Assembly: GCF_046244365.1 (NCBI RefSeq)
Contig: NZ_CP176395.1
Coordinates: forward strand, 6,014,001 to 6,078,000
Length of the DNA: 64,000 bases
DNA from: Paenibacillus_V sp046244365
GTDB lineage: Bacteria > Bacillota > Bacilli > Paenibacillales > NBRC-103111
Reading direction: 5' to 3'
Positions 52,274-60,513 of the stretch are shown one piece after another. The position numbers and the translations under genes were made by a program. The stretch's first letter is position 1. Each line of letters begins with the position of its first letter. The notes below the pieces were generated by a model. The model worked only from the letters and a program-made list of their open reading frames with translations. It was not told the DNA's origin and searched no databases.

Positions 52274-54406
52274 TCAGTCCTTAGCTAAGGTAACACCTGT
52301 ATAGTAGTATTGTAAAATGCTGCGGTAGTCATACCCGCGTTCCGCCAGTCCGCGCGCGCCCCATTGGGACATGCCGAGTCCATGGCCGTTTCCTTGACCG
52401 GTAAACAGAAACTGCGGTTTATTCGTCAACACGCGGGCTTGTCCTTCTTTACCCACGGCGATCCACTGCTCTTTCGCGAGCGCCGCTCCGGCGCCCCCGG
52501 ATTTGGCTTGATCCGCTCCGACGGCATAAAGCGTTCCTGTCGTTTCAGGCAACGTGCGGGTAGCCCCGTTCGCTCCCAATATAGTATAACGTCCCGTTTC
52601 TTCAATATCAAACTTCGAGCTGGGCAAGCTGAGAAATACGGTGCGAAACGCATCGCCATAGTCCACCTTGATCGGCTGTCCATTCGCCTTCACCTCGGCA
52701 GCTCTTCCGGAAGCTCCACGCCGCGTAACCTCCAGACGCTGCAGCTCCCCGGCAACCGCCTTCGGCACCATCGCGTTGATCTTATCGCGAAGCTCCGCTG
52801 CGTCGTAAGGTCCCCGTTGCCATTGAAACGAATTCGAGTCTTCGACTTTGCGGACAGCCGTAACTTTATCCTTGCTATCCAGCTTGCCGGTAACCGTTCC
52901 GCTAGCATCCGTCGACGGCGCCGAACGGACGTTCACGCCATTCTCCGTCGGCTCCATAATCGCAAAGCCCGCGGCATTACGCGTACCCGTTTCGCGCAAA
53001 TATGCCGAACTCACATATCCTAGGGAACCGTCGCTCAGCTCGACCTGGTACCAGGGAACCCGCCCTTTGGCAGCTCCTTCGTCTGGGCTCATTACGCTCT
53101 TCAGATAGCCTACCGGATTGCCCCAGACTTCTGTCGGCTCTGCCGTCATTCCGCCCGCATTGGCGGAAAAATAAGGCATGACTACCGCGCCGTCGGAGGC
53201 GACGAGAACCTCGCCCTTGGTCAGGTCGACTGCCCGTATGACGCCTTCGTCTTCTTCCCCGTTATAAGCCTGATCAGTGACAGAATCGCTTACATGGGCG
53301 ATATCGTATTTATTGCCTAACTTCAGAGCATAAGAACGAGCCGCTACGGCTTGCGCTTTAAGCGCCTCGACCGGCCATCCCTTCCCCATCTCGGCGGTTA
53401 CGACCGAATACAAATACTGCTCGAAGGGAAGCTCGTTTATGAGCGCCAACTTGCCGCTCCATACGCTTAATTCCATGGAACCTCGATATGTACGCCCGTT
53501 TTTCTCCGCTACTTTGATTTCGCCCTGCTTGGTCGTGATCGTTACCTTCTGTCCGCCCGGATTGAACAGCACATGCATAACCGGCGGCTTGGTCGTACCG
53601 TCCGAAATATCTTCCCGCTTCAGCAGGTAAGCGGACTTCGCCTCGACCGGCGCTAGGGCAAGTCCGGGAACGGCCTTCGCTGCTTGCTGCTTGATCGCGT
53701 TAAGACGATCCGCATCCGTTTCTCGGCCGATCCATACGGCGTATGCCGCTCCGCCTGCACCGTTGTCGGTATAAACGAGATCCGCATCGATGCCGGCTTG
53801 CTCCAGCGCTGTTTGCTTGGCCGCCGCTTCCGCTTCGCTGGCGAAAACTCCTGCCGACAAGTGCAGCGGCCCGGTCAACTGCTGAGCTTGAAGCAGCTTG
53901 GCCATTTCGGCGTTCTTCATAAGGTCGAATAAGGCGGTTGCCGCCGCATCCTTGGTCGGATAAGCGCCTGCGGATACCTGATAAATCGCTTTACCTTGGC
54001 GGGCTCGTTTCCAAACGGCAGCCGCATAGCCAGCTTTGCGCAGCTTGTCCGATAAGGCGGTCGCTTTAGCCGGATCATCGGTTTCGAGCGCCTGAAAACC
54101 GAACTGGTCGGCGCTTGCCCTTACGTTCGTAAGCGAGTCTCCGCCTAGCCAAGATACGGAGCCGGCTGCATTGCGCAGCCCTACCGTCAATCCTTTATCC
54201 GAAGATAGCGTAACGACCGGCGCCGAAGCCCGGTACTTCCCGTTATCCAAAAAGAGCGCGACGCGTATGGCGTCCAGCTTAGCAACAGCCGGTGCGGCCG
54301 GCGCTGCAGCCGCGTAGGCCTGCTGCGCTTGCTGGATCGGCACCGCCGCCGATAGCAGCGAGACGGCTGCGCCGACGATCAGCCGCTTCTTGATACGTTT
54401 GGTCAT
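52274..54406 (-). CDS. SpoIID/LytB domain protein with SPOR-like and SH3-like regions
   Basis: 710 residues, secreted (signal 'LIVGAAVSLLSAAVPIQQAQQAYA'). Two SPOR-like repeats occur at about 90-250 ('YQVSAGAYPTKDAAATALFDLM', 'LHLSAGVFASEAEAAAKQTALEQAG'). The SpoIID core spans about 290-690: 'YRGSMELSVWSGKLALINELPFEQYLYSVVTAEM', 'PVEALKAQAVAARSYAL', 'YFSANAGGMT', 'FTGQGNGHGLGMSQWGARGLAERGYDYRSILQYYY'. A bacterial SH3-like segment is inserted ('NGVNVRSAPSTDASGTV'). SpoIID is a lytic transglycosylase of engulfment; this longer LytB-like paralogue may act on peptidoglycan in growth or sporulation. Confidence 0.88.
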   Translation of the reverse strand: MTKRIKKRLIVGAAVSLLSAAVPIQQAQQAYAAAAPAAPAVAKLDAIRVALFLDNGKYRASAPVVTLSSDKGLTVGLRNAAGSVSWLGGDSLTNVRASADQFGFQALETDDPAKATALSDKLRKAGYAAAVWKRARQGKAIYQVSAGAYPTKDAAATALFDLMKNAEMAKLLQAQQLTGPLHLSAGVFASEAEAAAKQTALEQAGIDADLVYTDNGAGGAAYAVWIGRETDADRLNAIKQQAAKAVPGLALAPVEAKSAYLLKREDISDGTTKPPVMHVLFNPGGQKVTITTKQGEIKVAEKNGRTYRGSMELSVWSGKLALINELPFEQYLYSVVTAEMGKGWPVEALKAQAVAARSYALKLGNKYDIAHVSDSVTDQAYNGEEDEGVIRAVDLTKGEVLVASDGAVVMPYFSANAGGMTAEPTEVWGNPVGYLKSVMSPDEGAAKGRVPWYQVELSDGSLGYVSSAYLRETGTRNAAGFAIMEPTENGVNVRSAPSTDASGTVTGKLDSKDKVTAVRKVEDSNSFQWQRGPYDAAELRDKINAMVPKAVAGELQRLEVTRRGASGRAAEVKANGQPIKVDYGDAFRTVFLSLPSSKFDIEETGRYTILGANGATRTLPETTGTLYAVGADQAKSGGAGAALAKEQWIAVGKEGQARVLTNKPQFLFTGQGNGHGLGMSQWGARGLAERGYDYRSILQYYYTGVTLAKD

Positions 54407-54492
54407 CGGTTGCGTCTTCTCCCCTCACATGTTGTCGCTAGTTAAGACGCTTGCGACATACGAAAAGTTACGGTGTAGAAACGATTGCCTGT

Positions 54493-55503
54493 TTACTTAT
54501 CCTCCCGCTTCGGCGGTTCAAAGCCCAGATGACGGTAAGCGAGAGGCGTTACCATGCGGCCCCGCGGCGTTCGCTGAAGAAAGCCGATCTGCAGCAAATA
54601 CGGCTCGTATACGTCTTCAATCGTTTGGCTTTCTTCGCCGATCGTGGCAGCGATCGTCTCGAGTCCGACCGGTCCGCCTTGAAAGCTCGTAATGATCGCT
54701 TTTATCATTTTGTGATCGATAAGATCCAAGCCCAGTTTATCCACTTGAATTTGCTCAAGTGCCGTCCCTGCGATATCAACGGTAATAACGCCGTCCCCGC
54801 GGATTTGCGCGAAATCGCGGACCCGCTTCAAAAGACGGTTGGCGATACGCGGAGTCCCCCGCGAGCGCATCCCGATTTCCTCGGCCGCTTCGCCGACGAT
54901 CGGCACCTGCAAGATTTCGGACGTACGGCTGACGATATAAGTCAACTCGTCCACCGTATAGTATTCCAGTCTGCTAACGACGCCGAAACGATCTCTCAAC
55001 GGAGCGGATAGGAGTCCGGCTCTCGTTGTAGCTCCGATCAGCGTAAATTTCGGCAGATCGAGCCGAACCGAGCGGGCGCTCGGGCCCTTGCCGATCATGA
55101 TGTCGAGGGCGAAATCCTCCATCGCCGGGTACAGCACCTCTTCCACCGTTCGGTGGAGGCGATGAATTTCGTCGATAAAGAGCACGTCGCCTTCCTGCAG
55201 ATTCGTCAGCAGCGCAGCCAAATCGCCGGGTCTCTCGATCGCGGGACCGGATGTCGTGCGAATGTTGACGCCGAGCTCGTTGGCGATTATGTTCGACAGC
55301 GTCGTTTTGCCGAGCCCCGGCGGACCGTAGAGCAGCACATGATCGAGCGCCTCGCGACGCTGCTTGGCGGCCTCGATAAACACCTTCAAATTTTCCTTGG
55401 CCGTTGTCTGGCCTATATATTCGGATAAATAGCGGGGACGGAGGCTGAGCTCGGCGGCCTGTTCTTCCATCATCAGCTGAGCCGAAATAATGCGGTCTTC
55501 CAT
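54493..55503 (-). CDS. ruvB: Holliday junction branch migration helicase RuvB
   Basis: 336 residues, usual length. AAA+ motor that drives branch migration with RuvA. Walker A 'LLYGPPGLGKTTLSNI', Walker B 'LFIDEIHRLHRTVEE', sensor 1 'LIGATTRAGLLSAPLRDRFG' and the C-terminal winged helix ('VYEPYLLQIGFLQRTPRGRMVTPLAYRHLG') are visible. ATG at 55503 follows GAGGAGG. Just downstream of ruvA. Confidence 0.98.
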   Translation of the reverse strand: MEDRIISAQLMMEEQAAELSLRPRYLSEYIGQTTAKENLKVFIEAAKQRREALDHVLLYGPPGLGKTTLSNIIANELGVNIRTTSGPAIERPGDLAALLTNLQEGDVLFIDEIHRLHRTVEEVLYPAMEDFALDIMIGKGPSARSVRLDLPKFTLIGATTRAGLLSAPLRDRFGVVSRLEYYTVDELTYIVSRTSEILQVPIVGEAAEEIGMRSRGTPRIANRLLKRVRDFAQIRGDGVITVDIAGTALEQIQVDKLGLDLIDHKMIKAIITSFQGGPVGLETIAATIGEESQTIEDVYEPYLLQIGFLQRTPRGRMVTPLAYRHLGFEPPKREDK

Positions 55504-55521
55504 AATCGTCCTCCTCGTCCG

Positions 55522-56154
55522 TTAGCCTTTAAACAGCGCCTGCAGCGCCAGCTTCACAAATGTATCCGGCTTCTCCAGTCCCGTCGCCTTGTCCCGCACA
55601 TCCGGCCAAACGCGGTCCACTTCCGTCTCGCTGTATCCGAGAGCGACAAGCGCAAGCTTCGCTTCCTTCCAAGCGCCGCCCCCGGCCCCCGGTGCCTCTT
55701 CTTTCTCCGCCGCGAACGCCGCAGCGACCGGAATAAGACCGCCTACAGGCAAATCCGCAAGCTTATCCTTCATATCCAAAATGATGCGCTGTGCCGTCTT
55801 CTTGCCGATGCCCGGCAAACGGGTTAGAAACGCGATATTCTCCTGATAAATGGCGGAAATGACTGCATCCGGACGCCCCGCCGACAAAATGCCGAGCGCT
55901 ACCTTCGGTCCGATTCCCGACACGTCCAGCAGCTTGCGGAACAAGGCCTGCTCCTCGCGGGTCGCAAAGCCGAACAAAAGAATGGCGTCCTCGCGGACAT
56001 GATGATGGATGAACATTGTGACGGGAGTTCCATCCCCGCTTGCGCCAACCGCATACGGATTCGGGCAGAATACCCGGTAGCCTACGCCGCCTACGTCAAG
56101 CACGACGTATTCCGTCTCCCGGTGGGCGAGCTGTCCTCGCAAAAAGTCGATCAT
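55522..56154 (-). CDS. ruvA: Holliday junction binding protein RuvA
   Basis: 210 residues. Domain I OB fold ('MIDFLRGQLAHRETEYVVLDVGGVGYRVF'), domain II with two helix-hairpin-helix motifs ('LLDVSGIGPKVALGIL', 'LTRLPGIGKKTAQRIILDMKDKL'), an Ala/Gly/Glu-rich linker, and domain III ('EAKLALVALGYSETEVDRVW'). ATG at 56154 follows AAGGGAG. Separated from ruvC by a 509-bp repeat-bearing gap. Confidence 0.97.
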   Translation of the reverse strand: MIDFLRGQLAHRETEYVVLDVGGVGYRVFCPNPYAVGASGDGTPVTMFIHHHVREDAILLFGFATREEQALFRKLLDVSGIGPKVALGILSAGRPDAVISAIYQENIAFLTRLPGIGKKTAQRIILDMKDKLADLPVGGLIPVAAAFAAEKEEAPGAGGGAWKEAKLALVALGYSETEVDRVWPDVRDKATGLEKPDTFVKLALQALFKG

Positions 56155-56206
56155 GAGCGTACTCCCTTCCTCTACTCCGAGAGGCTTCTCTTAAAGCTAG
56201 TAAACT

Positions 56207-56232
56207 TTTAACTTCTAACTTCTAACTTCTAA
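56207..56232. repeat. 7-bp short tandem repeat
   Basis: TAACTTC repeated three times plus a partial fourth unit, about 50 bp before the 5' end of copy 5 of the structured repeat. Confidence 0.75.
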
Positions 56233-56282
56233 CGACTATTATTTCAAAACAACTGTCACTACTTCAGGAAACAGGAGAACCT

Positions 56283-56510
56283 AAAAAGCGTTCCGACCCC
56301 TCCTAAATCCTCCCCTTCTACAGCGCTTCAATCGAACAAGATTTCGAATTGAAGCGCTAAGGGGAGGACCCCAAGGGCCTGCCGGCCCTCTGGACTCCCG
56401 CAAGTAAACACGCGCATTTCCGAAGAATTAGCACAATGCTGGTACTACGCGCTCGGGGCCGCTTTTCGTCCTAACTTTGCCTGATGCAAAGTTTCAGGAC
56501 ACGCTCTACT
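56283..56510 (+). repeat. Structured intergenic repeat, copy 5, with nested hairpin
   Basis: AAAAAGCGTTCCGACC, CCTCCTAAATCC, then CCTCCCCTT (56309-56317) and AAGGGGAGG (56359-56367). Between these arms, AGCGCTTCAAT (56322-56332) pairs with ATTGAAGCGCT (56348-56358), making one long hairpin. Next come ACCCCAAGGGCC..GGCCCTCTGG, ACTCCCGCAA, AAACACGCG, and finally CCGCTTTTCGTCCT ... AGGACACGC with an apical helix ACTTTGC/GCAAAGT. It lies between ruvC and ruvA. Confidence 0.9.
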
Positions 56511-56663
56511 TTTGATATACGGTGCTCATGCCGACTGTATTCGCAGTGTATACGCCCATTAAAACGGCTGCCTTACCTCACTGCTTACTTCACATTTCTT
56601 TTTGTTCAACTTACCCGATCCACCGATTTCCACAAAGGCTACGCTGATTCTACCTCCAGCAAT

Positions 56664-57239
56664 CTACCATTCCGGACGTTTGGAACGTTTGCTTTGCTTT
56701 TTGGCTTCCTGCAAGAGTTCGGCGAGCCGGCTTGCGGCCGGGGCGGGGTTTTCGCTGATTTTGGCCGCCATCACATAGGAATGGGCATGGCAGATGGCAA
56801 CCGCGAGCGCATCCGCGACGTCGTCCGGTTTCGGGATTTCGGACAAGCCAAGGAACATGCGGGTCATTTCCTGCACCTGGCGCTTCTCCGCCTTCCCGTA
56901 ACCGACAATAGCTTGCTTGACCTGCAAAGGCGTATATTCCGCGAGCGGCAGCCCCTGCTGCACGGCGGCCAGCATGATGACGCCCCGGGCTTGCGATACC
57001 GCAAAGGCGGTCGTTACGTTTTTGTTGAAAAAAAGCTTTTCCAGCGCTACAGCATCCGGTTTATAAGTATCGATCAATTGCTTTGCCGCGTCGTAAACCA
57101 TTTTTAAACGTTCACCCGGATCGGTGTGGGCCTCCGTCTGAATGCAGCCGTACTGCACAGGCGTCAGCTTGCTCCCGTTCTTGTCGATAAAACCGAAGCC
57201 GACAATCGCTATCCCCGGGTCGATTCCCAAAATGCGCAA
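56664..57239 (-). CDS. ruvC: Crossover junction endodeoxyribonuclease RuvC
   Basis: 191 residues. Resolves Holliday junctions. The catalytic acidic set is present: D7 ('MRILGIDPG'), E67 ('VALEKLFFNKN'), and D141/D144 ('KPDDVADALAVAICHAH'). The start is TTG at 57239 with GGGAGAG about 8 nt upstream. The C-terminal tail is longer and Lys/Arg-rich compared with the core family. It lies downstream of bofC and upstream of ruvA. Confidence 0.96.
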   Translation of the reverse strand: MRILGIDPGIAIVGFGFIDKNGSKLTPVQYGCIQTEAHTDPGERLKMVYDAAKQLIDTYKPDAVALEKLFFNKNVTTAFAVSQARGVIMLAAVQQGLPLAEYTPLQVKQAIVGYGKAEKRQVQEMTRMFLGLSEIPKPDDVADALAVAICHAHSYVMAAKISENPAPAASRLAELLQEAKKQSKRSKRPEW

Positions 57240-57422
57240 GATTGTTCTCTCCCATCGATCAAACCGCGCTCGATTGTTATGAGCCGCCAGGATACGCGAA
57301 CATATGTATTCCTTCCGCCATTATAGCAGATAGTTCAAGCTACGTTAAGGCTGTGCGCAAAACAAACCGGAAACCCGCGGCCTCATCGGCCGTTTGGACG
57401 ATTGGCTGGATAAAATACGCAC

Positions 57423-57448
57423 AAAAAAAGAGACGCTCCTGCGTCTCT
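57423..57448 (-). terminator. bofC terminator
   Basis: Minus strand: AGAGACG-CAGGAG-CGTCTCT followed by TTTTTTT, 15 nt after the bofC stop. Confidence 0.9.
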
Positions 57449-57462
57449 CTTCCCGTTCTTCG

Positions 57463-58152
57463 CTAAGCCTTCGGCTTTTCGCCGCGCTCGCGCACCGCCT
57501 CCACCGCAAAATCGCTGAAGGTGGACAACACGCTGTAATATTCCGTCAAATCGCTGATACGAATGCCTTCATACAGTTGGTTGATAGCATCCGGCGGCAG
57601 ACTGCTTTTCAGATGCTGAACATTTAATTGAAAAAAGGTCCGAATGACTTGATCGCGTCCGGGTATGCCTTCAAAGAGCGACAGATTTCCGTTTTTGTCG
57701 ATCCCGAAGTAAGCCGTTTCCTTGCATTTTTGCGATAAATCCTCGATCTGCTCGACGAATGTCACGTCTCCGCCCGTACTTAGCTTAATCACCCACTGTG
57801 GATGCTCATCGGAAAGCTTCAAAATGTTTTCTTTGCCCATCAAGCCGACTTGCTGAGTCTCTTCTCCGCAAATATAGCTTTTTTGCACGGAAACGGTTCG
57901 TTCCTGTTCGCCGTTCGCGATGGCCTTCAGCGCTTCTTCCTGCTCTCGCGACATTTCCGCTATAGGGCGGACGCCCAGCTTGTTCGCCGCCGCCTGAACC
58001 GGAACCGCTTGCCGATTGCCGGACAGACTTGGGACATGCTTAACGGATACCGCTGCAAGGCCTGCCACGAGTAGTAAAGAGCCTAATGTCAGCCAACGCT
58101 TTTTAGAACGCAACCGCTTTTTCAGCTGCTTTAGCAAGCTCGAATAGTTCAC
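57463..58152 (-). CDS. bofC: BofC-like forespore protein
   Basis: 229 residues. An N-terminal basic stretch and one helix ('WLTLGSLLLVAGLAAVSVKHV') export or anchor it. The middle has 'SVQKSYICGEETQQVGLMGKENILKLSDEHPQW', matching the BofC N domain, and the C domain has 'AYFGIDKNGNLSLFEGIPGRDQVIRTFFQLNVQHLKSSLP'. BofC inhibits the SpoIVB signalling protease in the sigma-K checkpoint. GTG at 58152. Position before ruv genes matches B. subtilis. Confidence 0.9.
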   Translation of the reverse strand: MNYSSLLKQLKKRLRSKKRWLTLGSLLLVAGLAAVSVKHVPSLSGNRQAVPVQAAANKLGVRPIAEMSREQEEALKAIANGEQERTVSVQKSYICGEETQQVGLMGKENILKLSDEHPQWVIKLSTGGDVTFVEQIEDLSQKCKETAYFGIDKNGNLSLFEGIPGRDQVIRTFFQLNVQHLKSSLPPDAINQLYEGIRISDLTEYYSVLSTFSDFAVEAVRERGEKPKA

Positions 58153-58227
58153 GCCAATCCCCTTCTTCTTAGGCTTTTTCTTTATTTTTCCCAGACAGGA
58201 AAAGGATTATACGTATGATTTGCCCGT

Positions 58228-60267
58228 TTAATGGACGTTGATCCACGGTCCGCTGCTGCGGCGTTTTTTGGTGAGCGGCTTCGCTTGCTTTTTCCTGGCG
58301 AGCCCATGAAGGACTGCTTTATCGGATCCGGAGTTCGATTTCCCCGTGCGGTCGTTTTGATCAAACGCCTTTACGCCGCCGCTTCCTTCGTTATCGTTCA
58401 ATCGGTTATCGGTTCCGTCATACCCGCTTCTCGCATGCGGAGGCCGATAGCCTTCTCTATCCTCCTGCGGGAAAAAAGGCTCCGTGTACGGCCTTGCATA
58501 AACGCCGCAAGGATCGCACGGCTGTACGAACGGCGTCTGCCACTGCGTTACCGGAGCGATTGCTCCCGGCATGCACATGCCCGTACCCGCCATTACCGGC
58601 GCACCCCAGCCAGGAGCTTGAGCCATCGGCATGTCGTAAGCCGGGCTCACGCCGTATGGCATCGACATTGGCGACGCCATCGGCATGGCTGCAGGACTTC
58701 CGCCATACGGCGTTGGCGTCGGCCCCCAACCTTGCGGTTCGCAATCTTCGTCCCACGGATTCTGCATGCCCCATCCAGGCTGATGCATCATCGGCTGATG
58801 CATCATCGGCTGTTGCATCATCGGTTGCTGCATCATCGGTTGCTGCATCATCGGCTCCTGCATCATCGGTTGCTGCATCATCGGTTGCTGCATCATCGGT
58901 TGCTGCATCATCGGCTCCTGCATCATCGGCTCCTGCATCATCGGCTGTTGCATCATCGGCTGCTGCATCATCGGCTCCTGCATCATTGGCTGCTGCATCA
59001 TCGGTTGCTGCATCATCGGTTGCTGCATCATCGGTTGCTGCATCATCGGCTCCTGCATCATCGGTTGCTGCATCGGCTGTTGTTGCATCGGCTGCTGCAT
59101 CCAGGGCTGCTGTTCCGACATGGACGCGCCGGCTACTTGTTCAGGCTGCGCAAACGGCTGTGCAATCGGAGGTCCTCCGTGCCCGCATTTGCATATGCCT
59201 ACGCAGCCGCAGCCGCCCTCGCTGACCGGTGACACCGCCTCTTGCATGGGAGCCATGGCATAAGGCATCGGAGGCCCGGACGGCCCGCAGCCGCAACCGC
59301 CGGCCATAGGCAGAACGGCATGCATAGGCATTTCCATTTGAGGAGGAGCGTATTGCATCGGCATTTCCATCTGAGGTGGAGCGTACGGCATCGGCATGAC
59401 GCTGGGCGCGGCAAACATTTGCGGGAAGGACGGCGCACTTTGGAACATCGTAACGTCAGGCGTCTGCATAAACTGCATCGCTTGATCGTGATGCTCGCTC
59501 TGAACCTGCTCGGGAGCCATTTGCATCTGCTGCCCATAGAACGGCATGTAAAAATTCGCGGACTGTGCCATGATTTCCGGAGCGGCCGGTTGTCCTTGTA
59601 CCTCTACCGCCGGAATATTGTACTGAGCAAAAAGGTGTTCCGTATACAGGTGAAACTCCGGGAGCTGCTGAGCTTCGTGCATTTCTGCCGGCGCTTCGGC
59701 AACGGGAGGCTGCACCTGCGGGGCGGGAGCGGCCGGCATGACCGGCTCTATGCTCGGAGCCGGCGCCGGCATCGGAGTCGGCACGGGCATCGGAGCAGGC
59801 ATGACGCCCGTAAACGGCTTTTGCCCGCTATAGTGAGGCCATTGCATGCCGCCTGTTCCTTGGTGCATTTGCGTTTGCCAATTATGATGCATCGGTTGGT
59901 GCGATTGCTGATGCATTTGATGATGCATACCGGCGCTCTTCGGAATATAGACGACTTGCCCCGTCAGCAGCACATCCGGATTTTTGAGCTGCGGATTGGT
60001 ATCGAGCAACGATTTAAGCGGAATCCCCCACTCCTTCGAAATTTTCCACAGGGAGTCTCCCTGCTTCACCACGTAGCTGAATACATTTTCCGGCGGGTGC
60101 GGAACGGCCGGCTTTCCTGCCGACGGTATTTTGATTTTCATGCCGATATCCAGCTTGTTCGGGTCTTCCAGCTGTGGATTCATTTCAATTAATGTAGAAA
60201 GCTCGACATTATACTTTTTGGACAACGAGTAAAGAGACTCGCCTTTTTTGACGATATGGATTTTCAA
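58228..60267 (-). CDS. safA: SafA-like spore morphogenetic protein with two LysM domains and Met/Gln-rich repeats
   Basis: 679 residues. Two LysM domains (residues 3-48 'IHIVKKGESLYSLSKKYNVEL' and 63-110 'SYVVKQGDSLWKISKEWGIPL') bind peptidoglycan or cortex. A long Met, Pro, Gln, His and Ala-rich region follows, including 19 tandem PMM(Q/H)(Q/E) pentapeptides, Cys-rich patches ('GGCGCGPSG', 'GGCGCVGICKCG') and a basic C terminus ('RKKQAKPLTKKRRSSG'). B. subtilis safA also lies beside bofC; that protein has one LysM and a low-complexity tail. Homology is thus inferred from LysM plus synteny. Confidence 0.75.
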   Translation of the reverse strand: MKIHIVKKGESLYSLSKKYNVELSTLIEMNPQLEDPNKLDIGMKIKIPSAGKPAVPHPPENVFSYVVKQGDSLWKISKEWGIPLKSLLDTNPQLKNPDVLLTGQVVYIPKSAGMHHQMHQQSHQPMHHNWQTQMHQGTGGMQWPHYSGQKPFTGVMPAPMPVPTPMPAPAPSIEPVMPAAPAPQVQPPVAEAPAEMHEAQQLPEFHLYTEHLFAQYNIPAVEVQGQPAAPEIMAQSANFYMPFYGQQMQMAPEQVQSEHHDQAMQFMQTPDVTMFQSAPSFPQMFAAPSVMPMPYAPPQMEMPMQYAPPQMEMPMHAVLPMAGGCGCGPSGPPMPYAMAPMQEAVSPVSEGGCGCVGICKCGHGGPPIAQPFAQPEQVAGASMSEQQPWMQQPMQQQPMQQPMMQEPMMQQPMMQQPMMQQPMMQQPMMQEPMMQQPMMQQPMMQEPMMQEPMMQQPMMQQPMMQQPMMQEPMMQQPMMQQPMMQQPMMHQPMMHQPGWGMQNPWDEDCEPQGWGPTPTPYGGSPAAMPMASPMSMPYGVSPAYDMPMAQAPGWGAPVMAGTGMCMPGAIAPVTQWQTPFVQPCDPCGVYARPYTEPFFPQEDREGYRPPHARSGYDGTDNRLNDNEGSGGVKAFDQNDRTGKSNSGSDKAVLHGLARKKQAKPLTKKRRSSGPWINVH
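58786..59070. repeat. 15-bp coding tandem repeat inside the SafA-like gene
   Basis: Nineteen 15-bp units (plus strand form CATCATCGGTTGCTG with variants), encoding PMMQQ/PMMQE/PMMHQ on the minus strand. Unit variants are distributed in blocks, suggesting slippage and unequal exchange. Confidence 0.95.
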
Positions 60268-60450
60268 AGCCTATTACCTCCTCCAAGATTGACGGCAGCC
60301 GCCCTGCACCGCGCAGTGCAAGAGCTGTAGACGGACTGGGCACTTATCCGGAAATGAACAGTACATTTTATGCAGCATATAGGCTTTTGACATCCCTTTA
60401 TAAAAAAAACATTACGTCCCCCTCCGTCCAACGCTTGTCTGCGGACACGC

Positions 60451-60482
60451 AAAAAAACAGCCCCCCGATTGACGGGGAGCTG
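60451..60482 (-). terminator. pheA terminator
   Basis: Minus strand: CAGCTCCCCG-TCAAT-CGGGGGGCTG followed by TTTTTTT, 31 nt after the pheA stop. Confidence 0.9.
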
Positions 60483-60513
60483 TCCATATGATCGCATGCC
60501 GGCTGCAGCGGCC

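Noticed and set aside
58786..59070. CRISPR or non-coding minisatellite
   Set aside because: The repeat is in frame inside the SafA-like gene, has a 15-bp period without spacers and encodes a clean pentapeptide series.
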